Positions 44,601 through 57,280 of a DNA stretch of 64,000 nucleotides are shown here, one piece after another. Source of the DNA: Polyodon spathula (taxonomy: Eukaryota > Chordata > Actinopteri > Acipenseriformes > Polyodontidae); contig NC_054558.1 in assembly GCF_017654505.1 (NCBI RefSeq), forward strand, positions 7,106,798-7,170,797, in the 5' to 3' direction. Positions within the stretch are counted from its first letter, which is position 1, and each line of letters starts with the position of its first letter. The notes below the pieces were generated by a model, which was given only the letters and a program-made list of their open reading frames with translations, had not been told where the DNA came from and did not search any database. The position numbers and the translations under genes are program-made.

Positions 44601-45500
44601 GAACAGCAACATCCCTGAATGGAACTGCTTTATCCTGGAATATTGCATTGGATAGCGGCTGTGGATTGGGTCTGATAATCGGCTTCTCCAGCAATCAAAT
44701 GCTTCAGAACTGAGATTCTCGAAACTGTTTTTCTAAAACGGACTTCAGGTTCTGATTGAGTTCCTATATATATGCCCAGGGCTCTCACGTCCTCTGGTTT
44801 GGCTTTGAGCTCCGTGCCACCTGCAAGCCCCCCTTTAGCCCAGTGGGGAGAGAGTGAAGGGAGTCTCCGCCCTGGAATAAAGAAAGAAAGGCTTCTATTG
44901 TCTGAGTATCATCCTCTAGGTATTCAGCCATGGCTCTGCCAAACCTCACAGAACAGAACTTCTGACATCCCTACCTCACAGAGCGCTGCAAGCACAGCCC
45001 CACGAAGTTGCTATGAAGAGTCTGCTTAGAGACGCAGACCCACTGAGGTGGCAAGGAGACAGGTGCAGCTTTTCAAAAAGCGCCCCTGCTGTTCTTCATG
45101 CTCACAACTGTTCTGGAGGAAATATTTCCCTCTCTAACCTGTCCAACAGTTGAAACTGAAAAACGCCATGCTAGCGTAATTATTAGGGGGAGAAGGAACC
45201 GTTGCGTGAGGAGGAACAAGGAAGAGAGTGGCACTTAAAAAAAAAAAAAACTTCTGTCCATTTCTAGCGGCGCATCACTGTCCGTTCCTAGCACTCCCCT
45301 GCAAGATCACAGTGCCAGTAACCCTCTGTCTGATCCTGCTGTGTCTACACTCCTCTGCTGTAATACAGACAACAGGCAGGATAACGGTTTTGCCATAGCA
45401 AAACAACAATGAAATAGTTTTACTCTGCAAGACCTCCAGCAGCTGTGCTCTGCCCAAGTTCCAATAAATGTTGGTATCAGCCATATTCAATGGTACTACA
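39211..45500. other. plekha6 5' intronic/upstream DNA without recognised genes
   Basis: About 6 kb with an A32 run (41583-41614), a G-run (43158-43179) and T-runs. A perfect Pol III B-box-like GGTTCGAAGCC is at about 40894-40904, but I see no A box. No gene recognised. Confidence 0.45.
41583..41614. repeat. A32 homopolymer
   Basis: Uninterrupted run of 32 A, perhaps a retroposon tail, though no body is recognisable before it. Confidence 0.95.
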
Positions 45501-45589
45501 GGATTAGCTTGCGGAATTGGAAACTGACAATCATTCCTGATGCAGAGAGGAAAATTGGAGCCCAACGGATTGCTTTATATCAAACACGT

Positions 45590-45780
45590 CTAGCTAAATT
45601 TAGATACCATGTCCGTCCCTGTAGGAATGTCCAAATCAGATGCAGCATGTCTTTTCCACTGTTTGTGTCTGATAGAGGTGCTTCTGCGGCCAAATGTAAC
45701 AGCTGTAGGGCGAAGCACTGAGGTGGAATTCAAATCCTTGTACACTCGCTCCCAGTCCTTAGCTATAACCACAAGGCCAT
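45590..45780 (-). mobile_element. Probable tRNA-derived SINE
   Basis: The minus strand shows TGGCCTTGTGG (A-box-like), then about 45 nt later GGATTTGAATTCC (B-box-like), as in a tRNA-derived head, followed by a non-tRNA body. No clear poly-A tail or target duplication was found. Confidence 0.45.
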
Positions 45781-46638
45781 TTATTATCGTGAATGTATGC
45801 TAATTCTACCTGCCAGCATGCACATAATACAATACATGGATCTTTAACACTAACTATTATTTTTCAGTCCTAATCGTGACAGCTTTTGAGAGCTCATGCT
45901 GATTCCAAAGTGATAGAAATTGATGTTATGATGAAGCCCTCTGGTTTTAGGCTACATGCATTGATTTTAAACTGCTCAGCGCTGATTTTTAAGCTGCATC
46001 AACTCGATGGTAAATGAGACAATGGATGGGAAATACAGCCGGCCACTTCAGAAAACAGCGTATTGATTTTGAACACTACATATTGAGATTGGCAAGCTAA
46101 AAAACTTTAAGAGGAAGCCAATTGGCATTTATCATTTTGTAAAATGAAAAATAATGTGTAATTTAAGGTAGAGGTAACGGAAAATTGTCAGATACAGACA
46201 AAGACACTTTGAATCTTGAGACTGCCTTCATTTTAATATAACCGAATGCACTGTGATTTAGATTGACAGCATAATATATCATAAATCAATCATCACTGCA
46301 ATATTAATACACTGCTATTTTCAGATTGCAGTCAGGCGCACACTGCTGTGTAAAAACTTGCCTGTGAAATGCACACGGAAATATATGCCTGTTTTTTTTC
46401 TTTGCCCAAAATATATTGTTACCTTAGCAAACACATTTTTCTAATCACAATAGATGCAAACAATAACAAAATCAAACCATAAAATACCTTACTGATTTAA
46501 ATTTGTGAACTGTAATTTTTTTTCCGATGGTGTTCTCAACTCTTTTAAAAAAGAAAAAAAAAAAAATCCCAAAACAGGTCACTCCATAGGTATTTTTTCT
46601 ATTAAAAACACACACATATTGTACCTGTGAGGCCCTAC

Positions 46639-46642
<4 letters not shown>

Positions 46643-46677
<35 letters not shown>
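46643..46677. repeat. (CA)n microsatellite
   Basis: Pure CA tract of about 17 units. Confidence 0.95.
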
Positions 46678-46681
<4 letters not shown>

Positions 46682-46898
46682 CTAACCTGCTACATTACAG
46701 CCTGCTTATAGAAGTGACACGTTCCCCACTGTTTTAAAAACGGAGAAAGCCTGAAGAAAACAAATGGGAATTGGAAACCTTTTTTTTGTCTTTTCTTTTT
46801 AGTCGTCCCGACAGGAACACAAAGCATGTAGTCCGATGTTTCTCTCGCTCTCTTTCACTCCTTGCAGTCCACGCAGGCTCCTGTTTGTGATCTCCTAG

Positions 46899-46923
46899 AA
46901 TACAGTGTGACGAGATACAGTGT

Positions 46924-46957
<34 letters not shown>

Positions 46958-47010
46958 CTGCAGGGCAGAAAAGACAGACAAGAAACCTGAAACCACAGGT
47001 TGTCTTCAAA

Positions 47011-47042
<32 letters not shown>
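46899..47042. repeat. (GA)n and (CT)n tracts facing each other, with a small tandem duplication
   Basis: GATACAGTGTGACGA is duplicated in tandem just before a (GA)n run (46926-46955), and a (CT)n run follows at 47012-47042. The two runs are complementary and could pair across a loop of about 57 nt. Confidence 0.85.
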
Positions 47043-47045
<3 letters not shown>

Positions 47046-47298
47046 CCTGACATCATATAATTTTTCAAGAAGAAAAGTCTTTCTTCATCTTAACATTGTT
47101 TCCCCGCCTAAAAGAAAATAAACTACAAACTCTATGTGATATACCAAAACAAAGAGAACAAAATCAAAAGCCACACTTTTCAAAAAACATTAATGAAAGA
47201 CAGCCTTCTTACCAGAACTTTTTTATTTATAAGCTTTCAATCTCTCTTTCTCTCCCGAGAGCACTTTAAAACACCTTTCCGTCTAACTGGCTTTACAC

Positions 47299-47501
47299 CA
47301 GGGGTCTCCAGCCCTGGTCCTGGAGAGCCCCTATCCAGCAGGTTTTATAGGTGTCTTTACATCATCAGTGGCTAAAGATCTGGAACACCTGTTAATCTTG
47401 ACTAATTAAGCTAATAATTGGTTCAATTAAGTAACAGAGATTGATTGAAACTGAAAACAGAAGCCCCAGTAGCTCTCCAAGACCAGGGTTGGAAACCCCT
47501 G
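47299..47501. mobile_element. hAT-type MITE with TIRs and 8-bp target duplication
   Basis: Starts CAGGGGTCTCCAGCCCTGGT and ends with the inverse of CAGGGGTTTCCAACCCTGGT. Flanks are CTTTACAC (47291-47298) and CTCTACAC (47502-47509), an 8-bp duplication with one mismatch, as expected for hAT. The interior has the familiar GGTTCAATTAAGTAA-type phrase of a common fish hAT MITE. Length 203 bp, no ORF. Confidence 0.9.
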
Positions 47502-48082
47502 CTCTACACTCTATTGACAGCAATACAAAAGTCATGTCTTCCCATTCAATCCTATCAATCTACCTACATCCAAACACCCTAGAAATCAGCACACAACATG
47601 TGTTACTCGGTTTCAGCAGTGTCTCGCCCAAAACCCAGAACTAAATCTGGTATGACTAGGAGCTATTGCTACACAGGTCTATTTCAGTGGCATGAATAAC
47701 AGACCCTTTTGATCTTTAGATTGATTTCCAGCTTGAAGAGATTACACTGCAGACGGTTTTCCAATTACACCACAACGTTTACATGGAACCAGGGCAATCT
47801 TTGGAAAGGGCTTGATTCCTCCTTATTTCAGTCTGTCTCGTTGTTTGAAGTTGATACTTGCTGCCTCTTGCCCTGGATCTGAATGAGACATTCTTAGTGT
47901 GTAATACCCAGGTAAAAAATGTTAGCAAAATTACAATGAACACTTCTCTACGAAACACCATTGAACACTGGACAGCAGCAATCAAAAACAGATTTCCTTT
48001 TTAAATGCTTGCTTTTGCCTCATTTTGTTGGGCTGGGAGGACAATGCCAAAAATTGCATATTTCTAACTTATTCTGAACTAA

Positions 48083-48123
48083 ACTACCTCCCAGTCCCCT
48101 AGCTCTAACCACTAGGCCACACA
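48083..48123 (-). mobile_element. Truncated SINE head (A-box region only)
   Basis: The minus strand reads GTGGCCTAGTGGTTAGAGCT followed by AGGGGACTGGGAGG, a typical tRNA-derived SINE head very like the one at about 45740-45775. The B box and body are missing. Confidence 0.5.
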
Positions 48124-51100
48124 GTAGCAGTCAATTCCATTTCAGCGTGTCTGTGGTATGCAATTTGGACAAGCAGAGAGGGCAGCAATCAGGTTTCATA
48201 GTTTACTTTTCCCAGGAACATACTAAAGTATGCACTATGCATATTTGGCCACATAATATATTTCAACTGTTAAATCGCCAAGTGCAGATTTGCACAAGAA
48301 TATGTTAACATACAACATTATTTTCCTTGTTCCAAGAATACATGAATGTAATATTTCATTGAACAAAACCAACCAGGTTTATTATCATGACCCACTATGT
48401 CATACAATAATTAAGAGCTTAGAGTTACCAAATTACATTGGTTTACTGGTCAGCTGTTTTGATTGGAGTTACATTTTTCAACAGTGCCACAGAGGTCTGC
48501 ATTTTTGAGTGGAGTAATCTTTCGTAGACCTGAATAGAGGTCAGTGGTGTTGAAAAGGAGAATGTTCACTGCAAGGCTGTTAGTAAACACTTCCCTGTGA
48601 GCCAGTGGTCAGGGGACCTCCCTGAACCTGAATGGTTATAATAGTAAACAGCAGGCTTTCAACAAATCTCTCCAGCGCAGGATGACGGCAGCGTAATGAC
48701 TCCTCACTGAGTGACAGGACAATGGGGCTGTTTGGAGTCGACTGCCAAGGTCACGAAGGCTGAAGGCTGGTAGAAATTATGTGTAATTACCCTGTTTCCC
48801 ACTTGAGAAACTTTACTTAAACAGTCTAAATCATTCCTAAATGCCCTTTAAGTTTCTTTAACCTGAGCCTCAGCATGATATGAACAAGGGTGTCTATCTG
48901 TATGACATGCAGGCTGTGTGTGCCCCTGGTCATCTTAGTGACATCACTGCACTGTCTTGGGATCATTCCAGGAGCTTGCTGCATAGTATTTCTCTGTAAT
49001 AAATAATAATCTAATTTGTAATTGTGTTGCACTTGAATGATTTGAAACTGGCATTACCATGCATTAGTGATGACACAAGAGAGCATACGTATTTTCCAAG
49101 GCATAGAGGGCATAGAATAGAGAGGTTCATTTGCTGCTGCCCCTGCCCCTGATCAATATTAATACACTTAGGGGAAACATGCCTCATATTTTAACTTCCT
49201 GCATCAACCCTGTTTTAAAGAGCAGGTATTGTATAAGGAACATGTATGCACCTTTCTGTGATAGCTCTGGGTTTGACTATGTTTTCTCAGGGTTTGGCTT
49301 GTTCATCAGCCACAATGGGAGACTTCTAAACCCTGATCACCTTGAAACCGCCTAACTTAAGGAGGAGTCAAGAGAAAAAATCACTGATTTTGAAATTCTG
49401 GAAGTTAAGATCAAACAAAACAAGGAAAATATATTTGCTGCAGTAGTTGTTGAAATCAACATTCAACTGGTACTGCATTTTATGCGTGCCACACCAAAGC
49501 ATTTCAGATTTTTGGCAAAACACAGTATTTTAAAAGCACAGTGAAATTGGCATTTTCCACCCTCTGTCAATCACTTTATCCAATTCTGGATCAAAAAAGT
49601 GGTGCACAATTCCTGTCTCTGCACAAGGAGTAATGGGCAGAGTATTTTCCACCTGGGAGATTACAAAGCATTCACTGTATACAGCCTGGTTAATTACGCA
49701 ATTGCATTTTTTAAACAGGTAACCCATCACTAGGAGAGTCAACAGATTACACAATGTATAGTTTGCAAAAGGCAGGGAGGGTCACAGCGAAATCCTTTCA
49801 ATGAGCTTTTAATAACTCAGAAACAGGTGCAACCGGAGATCAATGCAGGTCCAAAGGTAAAGCCCTAACAAAACATTCAGAGTGACGAGAGTTTAGGAGG
49901 TAACAGGATTAATCGAGAAACATGACAGATGCAGTAGGAATGAAATCAGACTGAGATCTGCAGTAGTGTCCTGCCAGAACAACCTGCACTCCAAGGACAG
50001 CTGCTGACAGAACCAAGCAGCCAGACAGGACCGTCAGACATGGTTAGTATCACAGTAATACCTTAATAAAGATTTAATAAGCACCTTATAAATGAGCACC
50101 AGTTTCCACTCTCTTCGGCCCTGTCACTTTGCATCTTAATCATGAGTACTTGAAGCTCTATCCCTCTTCTAGCAGATCTAATATATCTAAAGCCCCAGTT
50201 CAATAGTTCGCTGTACAGCACAACAATAGCACAACAGTGTGAAAAATAAAGGATGTGGGAATGGGAACGGAAAGGTTCTTTGACAGTGCTAATAAAATAT
50301 AGTCCTTGCTCAGCCTTGGAAACCTACGTGAAATGAACCAGAAGTCAATTAGGTGTCAAGTTTCATGTGAGCACACATGCAAGCAGCTCAGAGACCAAGC
50401 CCCCTTGCTGATCAGCTGCAGACAGAGGCAGAGCTCCATGCCGTTACCTAGATACTGAAGCAGGGCTACAGCAATGACTGGGCGTAGTTACTGGAAAAGG
50501 GTCCATGAGGCGTGCACAGCTGACACTTCCCTGGCACAGATGAGAGGAGCCAGAAGGGATGATCAGATTTAACAATCAGGCAGCATGGCACATTTCACCT
50601 CTACTGTACACTGCCTAACCAAACCATAACCTTAACCCTAACCCAAACCCATTGCAATAGTCTGTATTTGTATTTAACGGCTCTGAGACTGAACATTGGG
50701 GTCTTCAGTTCATCCGTCTTTTTGTGGATTCAGTTTATGGGCTGAAAAAGGCAAAGAGTCACCACACAAGCTAAGGGCAGAGTCAAAAGAGTGACATATG
50801 TCATAAATCATGACTGGCATGCTTGCCTGCATGAGATCCACACCCGTTTCCTTTACAAAGTTCCAGTAAGTGCACTGTGACTAATGCACAGCTGTTCCAT
50901 AGCTGGTGGAAGGTACTGTAGATGCAGGAGACTGCAAAGGATGCTTATTTGTTGTTTCTTGGTTCTGGACCAAAACCTGTAGCAATGGTGCTTGCAAGAG
51001 GAATGGCTCTGAGATCAACAAGCTCATTCTACATTTAAGATGAGTTGGCAATCAAACCCAGGATTCTACAGTTTTTTGTTTTTTTTTTGTTATTAAATGA

Positions 51101-52025
51101 AAAGCACAAAAAATAATCCCAAGAGGTTCCAAAAAACTTCATATCACTGCTGAGAATTTCCCAGTGATCTGAAGACCCTCAATTCTCATGCATTCAGGGA
51201 AATTAAACTGGGCTCTGCAGCGATGGGACGGTGGGAATGCAGTTGCAAGAGCCGGGCTTTCCAAATAAAAACCCAGCCGCAATGAGGCAGTGGGATGCCC
51301 TTTTTATTTGCACACTTCTGACAAACCTAATGCACTAGAGACAGCCTTCCTTTCCGTCCCAGAGACTCTGCAGAGACGACCGACGTGAACACAGAGACGT
51401 TACAGGACTGCATTCCTCACTGCCGTTTTACACTCACACTACTTCAGCATGTATTCACTGATTACCTTTTACAGTACAGCAGACAATGCATGAAAAGGAA
51501 CAATACAACAACATGGTAGAACTGCAGAACTTATACATTAAAAAAAAATCATAGGAGATTTCTATAGTCTGTGTTTTTGTTCAGTCTCCCAAAACAGCGC
51601 CAAACACAATTCCCTTGCGAATGATCTGATTGGCGCGTGGTGGAAATGATAATGGTCATTCAACCATTTGGTGCTCATTGTTAAGGTTCAAGGTGGCAAA
51701 TGATGCTGGATTGTTGGCTTACAGAAGGTTCAGGGGTCTGAAGCAAAACTAGCACTCAACAGTGTACACTTCTGTCTACACCCACACCTCCATGTTCACA
51801 AAGCCCCAGTTTCTGCTCTAATAATCCACTAACCACTTTCTTAAATTACAGGGTGGTGTCTGTGCTGTCAGTGCCAACATTGCATTTCACAATCACCCTA
51901 TATGCAGTGCAATTTAAGCTGTACTATTGATATAAGTTACTGCGGTCAACACAGCACTTTACAATCTAGAAGCTCTCCAGAAACAAGCTTTTCTTAAAAC
52001 AACATGAGCCTTTTTAGCCCATAGG
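48124..52025. other. plekha6 5' intronic/upstream DNA without recognised genes
   Basis: About 4 kb, mostly unique-looking. A (CCTAAC)-like phrase at about 50625-50650 resembles interior sequence of fish MITEs. No gene seen. Confidence 0.45.
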
Positions 52026-52026
52026 G

Positions 52027-52076
52027 CAAAACTACACTTTCCAAAATGTCTCAAAACTACACTTTCCAAAATGTCT
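52027..52076. repeat. Perfect 2 x 25-bp tandem repeat
   Basis: CAAAACTACACTTTCCAAAA plus TGTCT occurs twice back to back without a mismatch. The unit resembles the ACTACA-TTCC half of ZNF143/THAP11-type motifs. Confidence 0.95.
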
Positions 52077-52078
52077 CT

Positions 52079-52102
52079 GCAACAAGACTGTTGTCTTGTT
52101 GC
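52079..52102. other. Small hairpin: 10-bp arms, 4-nt loop
   Basis: GCAACAAGAC, loop TGTT, then GTCTTGTTGC, immediately after the 25-bp tandem repeat. Confidence 0.85.
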
Positions 52103-54820
52103 AGATAATTACATTTCATTACCGTGAATTATTAATGGATAATAGTGGCATACCCAGTGAATGCAAGAGAACATTAACCACGCGTGCAGCACGAATGTTT
52201 AAGGGTTAGACAGTGGTCTTGAACATGCGTTACATGCTACTGGAAATTAATATCAATAGCTGGACTGGCATGACATTCATCCCAGAGTAAGACAGATCGA
52301 CAGGTAGAGAGGGACGCAGGCTGCTGGCTGTGCCACGTGGCAGGTTGCAGAGAGTGACAATGCAGACAAAGGAAAGGGAGAGCACTGTGAAGAATGAGAT
52401 CCCAGGGGAAGGCTTGTGCCTGAATCTTGTAATCATCTCCTTTTAGTGTAATCCGTCTCCGGAACGCCATCCAGAGAGACATAAACTCTACAGGCAAGAG
52501 CTGGGCATCTCTGTGTAGCGGCAATGGATTACCAAGAATCCCTTTAATGACGTGCAAGGCAAATAAAAAGCTTCTGGTTATCATTAACCTGTCAACCTAA
52601 AGACCACGCCAAATCTCAACGTGTGTTCCCTAGTCTCAATGAATAACATGTTCTGTCATTGATCTGAAGATCTTCATGGCTTATCTGATGGACGCATTCC
52701 AGGCCATAGGGACACTGAAGTGAACATGATCTACTGTATAAAACAGCTCTGTTCTATGCAGTATATATTTAATTTCTTACATGTTTAATATTGTATTATA
52801 TGTGCTCTGTATGTCTATCTTGTGTTTATATGCTTGGATCTTTATTTGTCAAATTTGTTATTCCAGCAAGCACTGTTTCTGAAAAGACTCCTCATGGCAC
52901 ATTGTGTGTACGTGAGGTGGGGGAGCTTATTAGCATTGTTCTGTGCACTGAAGCGCATAGGTGGAGCCTTGTGCACTGAACCCATTAGAGATTCACCGCA
53001 ACATTCGTATCCACTTTGAAAATATATAATGCAATTCAACTTAGCTTGCCTGATTGCATGAAGTTTTCAAATACAAAAACCTGGACATTGGTGCAGGATT
53101 TTAGTCTTTGGAACTCAATTCCTTTGTCACATCAGATTACTTGAAATTGTCCTTACTGTTAGTTAGCTTCTGATTGCAAAGCTCCTTGAGATGGTGTGTG
53201 AAAACTATAGGAGAGTTATAGTTGTACTTCGAGGTCACCAGTTCAAATACAGCCAGAGGCAAACAAGTCAAAATCCATTTGGGGCTTGTCAGTTATGTGT
53301 AGACTGGAATGCATTGAATAAACCTGGTGGATAGGTGTCGTTTCAATGATGACTGCCAGCAGTCTTTGAATTTAGAATGAGCCTAGTTTCTAACGGACAG
53401 GTAATTACAGCACAGAAATGGAACTACTTAGGCACCTTTGCAAACCATGTTAAAAGGGGCTTTTCAAATAGCTGATTTCCACATCTGTTGAAAATTGAAG
53501 TATGGTTCAGTCCATTGGCAGGCACCAGACTTCTCAATGTGAAACCAAACGCACTTAGCTTGATTGCAAATGAACCACACTAAACTGCAGGGAGCTCTTC
53601 AGCCCTGTCTACACTGTTATTATAAATTCCCCATCCCTCCATCCATTTAAGGACAGGAACCTTTGCTAGCATCCCACACAACGCAGCCTGTACCAGACGC
53701 GCAGGTTAACTGAATCACCCCGAGCAACACGGCTGCGCTGCCCACCAGTATACACAAGATCAAACAGCAAGCCTTGATTACTCCACAGTAAGAACGGTTC
53801 TGCATGTGCCCAGCGATCACATCCTCACTATCATGGAATCAGCTGTTATGTCTTGTCTGTTTTCAGACAGCAGTGTAGTTGGAGATTGTTTTTCTCTCTC
53901 TAGAAGACAGGCAGTTGTGGTTTGCAAATTGGAGTAGAACTTTAATCGTCCTTTCTTTTGGTCCAATGCTATACTACACTACCACTATGTATTCTGTGAT
54001 CTGGAGAAAGTACCAGTACTATGTCAGTTATGCCTAGACAATGCACACAATACGCATTCTTGTAAAAGCCTAAAAGTAACAAAATGTGATTCATTAAAAA
54101 AAAAAAAAAAAACCTTGATGCATTTCATATACACTGTTTCATAGGGTTGGCTCAGAGAGATAAACTGAAAGCACCACCAATACCCATTATAAAGAAAGCG
54201 TGTTTTCGGAGCAGTCACTGCCTGCTCAGACCTGCAGCAATCAAGAAGCCCAGAGCTGAGCTTGAATGATTTATTATCAGGGATTATTAAGGTGTTGGCT
54301 CGCAAACAAACTGGTGTCCTTAAACAATAAACTAATACAAAATTTAAAAAAGGCTTACCTGAAAGAATTCTGGCAGCAGCTGCCACTGTGAACCAGTCAC
54401 ACCTTGTCTTGAAGGTAAAGAATTCTGATTCTTGCATTTCTTTATCCTTCCCCCTCCCTCACACACACATACACACACAGAAGCTCAGGTGTGCCAGTTT
54501 GAATCAGCCAATCACCTGGGAGTGTACAAATCCTAGCTGACAGCCAAGGGGCAAGCAGACAAGACCCAGGAGACAGCCAGAGTCTGGAGAGATTGAACCA
54601 TGCAGAAAGCAGGCATGGGTTACTGTATGGAGCCAGGCAGGTAGAGTTCTCTGTTTGGGCTTCTCAGAGCTGCTATCTGTAATGGACAAACCTGCCTGAC
54701 AAGCAGAAGATGAGGAAAGGGACTGGAAGATATTTTCACACACAGGTTTCAGCATTGTCAAGGGTTCTCCCAGCTAACGCAACAGCCTAAGGACACCGCT
54801 ATCATACACTAATTCCAAAC
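52103..54820. other. Intronic/upstream DNA without recognised genes
   Basis: A B-box-like GGTCACCAGTTCAAATACAG at about 53232-53251 may be part of an old SINE. A strong donor at 54357 is discussed under findings. Nothing else. Confidence 0.4.
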
Positions 54821-54823
54821 GCA

Positions 54824-55510
54824 TCAGATCACTAGATAAGTAATATGTTCCAGCGTAAAGCTTATTACGCTATATCTAAACTTATTTATATATCGTTCTT
54901 TCTTCAGGGCCCTTAGTAACTGTGTTATGTAAGGCATTGGTATTATCTTGGCTAAATGATCCCACAAAACGTTCACGATAACTGTAGTTATGCCATTCGA
55001 GCCTGGCGTTTCCGATACAGCATCTACCAGTCCTCCCACAGGGTTTATTCATTATACAAGCTGGCCTGATCCTTTATTTTTGTCCATTTCTACTCTTTGC
55101 TTGGTCACATTAATCCCCTTTACCCTGTCCAGTGGACTGGTTCTCAGCCATGTAGAACACTGAGATTAGGATTAGTCAACAGAACGATTCAGAAAAGGTC
55201 AAGAATGTCTTGTAGATATGTGTACTTTATTATTGTGGTCAATTCCCAATGCAGACACAATGCTGGAGGCACTGGAAACACAACTATTAAAGGGGTTCAT
55301 GCACTTGGCCCAGTCAGATTTGATCAAATTAAAATCCTTAAGGAAACCAACATCTCTGTTAAAGCAAAGTATAAGCTCTGCTAATGCAGGAAGTAAAATC
55401 AGGCTTACTGTGCGTCTCTGAGGATCAGAGCACACGCTACAGGTCAAATGATTTAATGATTGCCAATTTCGGGCAACCTCTGCCAACTTTGTCATTCGTG
55501 GACTTGCCAA
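54824..55510 (-). pseudogene. Possible decayed transposase remnant (hAT/ZBED-like)
   Basis: Broken minus-strand frames contain TKLAEVARNWQ and FLKDFNLIKSDWAKCMNPF, which recall hAT-type lines such as AFLKEYCEVMQPLATALD. Stops separate them from a second open stretch (54824-55039). Similarity is by eye and weak; it could be chance. Confidence 0.22.
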
Positions 55511-57280
55511 ATTAGTGAATGAATACTTCGGAAATAATCCAAAATGAATCCAGGAAATGAGGAAGTCTGTAAAAGACCATGCAAAAATAATACATTACAT
55601 GAGTTAAAAAAAAAAAAAAAAAACTACTGGAATAAGCATAGAAAAAGGGGTTCTTAAGCTTAACCGACAAAAGTTCAGGGCTGGTTCAGTGTGTGCCGGA
55701 GCAGGGAGGAGGTCTTTGTGTCATCTTTATACATTCTGACGCTGGTGCCAAGTGCACTCTAATTTACAGTAAAGGGGAGCGGAGCAGTGCTGGGAATAGC
55801 TGGCCTCCCATAGACCCTCGCACAGAGAGACAGAGACTGAGGATTTGAATAGCGTTTCAAGAAAGAAGAAATAGAGATTCACTTTTTATATACAGTGCTC
55901 CCTAGCCATTTCACAGTTTGATAATTCATTAATTCCCAGTAAGACCATGCTGATCGTGGCTGGAATCTCATGAGCGGGTTCAGTTTGAGTGTGTCTGGAC
56001 AGATCAGGTAATGATATCTCCCTTCATTCAGACACACACACACATCTCACACTCAGCTACAGTTACAGGCCTTGAGTTACTCACTAGGAGAACATGCACA
56101 ATGTGTTGTAACCTTGTCTCTGCAGTGAAGAAAGACACAAACATCACACTGAGGGCACATTTCCTGTATTCCTGTCAATATGAGAACCACAAGCTCTCAG
56201 AATTACTGTGTCTCGGTCTCCAATAACAATGAATGTAAATTAAATTTTAAAAAAAATGTCTTGAAAAGTAAGGAAAACAGTTACAAAACAACTCAGAAAT
56301 GTAACAAATCTCTTCGTTTCACCATCCCGCCCACCTCCTTTTTAGACCTTTATAGATCTGCCTGGTCCATAGCTTCTAAAACAAATATTTGTCTAAAAAA
56401 ATGTAAATAAAAAACAGGTACATTAACGACAAGTAGTTACGCTGTAGAGACAGTTTGCTTGCTCTCCATACAAGACCATGAGTTTATTTGTATTTTTTAC
56501 AGATCATATCATTTTGCATCTACGGTGTAATGACTATACCTGTATTTTGAAGTGTACGCCAAATATGCATGCTTTATTGTTCCCAACAAATTAAAAACAG
56601 ATGCTTTGTAAGAGTCTCCCAGAAGTTGAGCTCACACCCACACAAAGCAAAAGAAACTGCACTAAGCAGCCTGCAATAATTACGGATGGGTGCGATATCA
56701 CTGTACAAAAAGAGGATCTACTCTCTCCACACAACTAACCCGGCTCTTGTTAGTGCATCGTTGCATAGATGATTGGAAGCTTGCCCAACTTGGTATTCAG
56801 ATGCATAAAGTTTGCTTCCTCAATGGGATCAGCTCATAAACCAGAATAATCCTGACTTGAACTCCATGCCAGGCGTGTAAAACTGTGCCAAATGATTTGG
56901 TGATACTGTGATGTTAAACTGAGGACTCAGTTAAGACCACAAGACTCTTTTCACTTATCCAGACTCAGACACAGGACTTGAGAGAAACCCATTCTGCCAC
57001 CAAAAAAAAAAAAAAAAAAAAACCCAAAAAACAGCATATCAGAAAATAGAAACAAACGTGTGCTACACAGCCACTATTTACCGCTGCAAAAGTCAATACC
57101 GTGATTAAAGTTGTTTGTTCATGAAGAAACAATTTGATAGAAACTGCAATAAAGTGTCTCTTTGTGTTTCTATTAGAGGAATCTGCTATTGTTAATTTGC
57201 AGATTAAAACAAGGGCTGGAGCACAATAACCCGCCCTAACCAATCAGCCGACACCAGAGAATCCCACTGGCCCTGCTGCC
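55511..57280. other. Intronic/upstream DNA without recognised genes
   Basis: Contains A-runs at about 55606-55622 and 57001-57020. No gene or element recognised. Confidence 0.45.

Larger units (their letters stand above)
45800..47290. other. AT-rich intronic/upstream DNA with simple repeats
   Basis: No gene seen. It includes a CA tract, and a GA tract and a CT tract that are complementary to each other. Confidence 0.5.
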
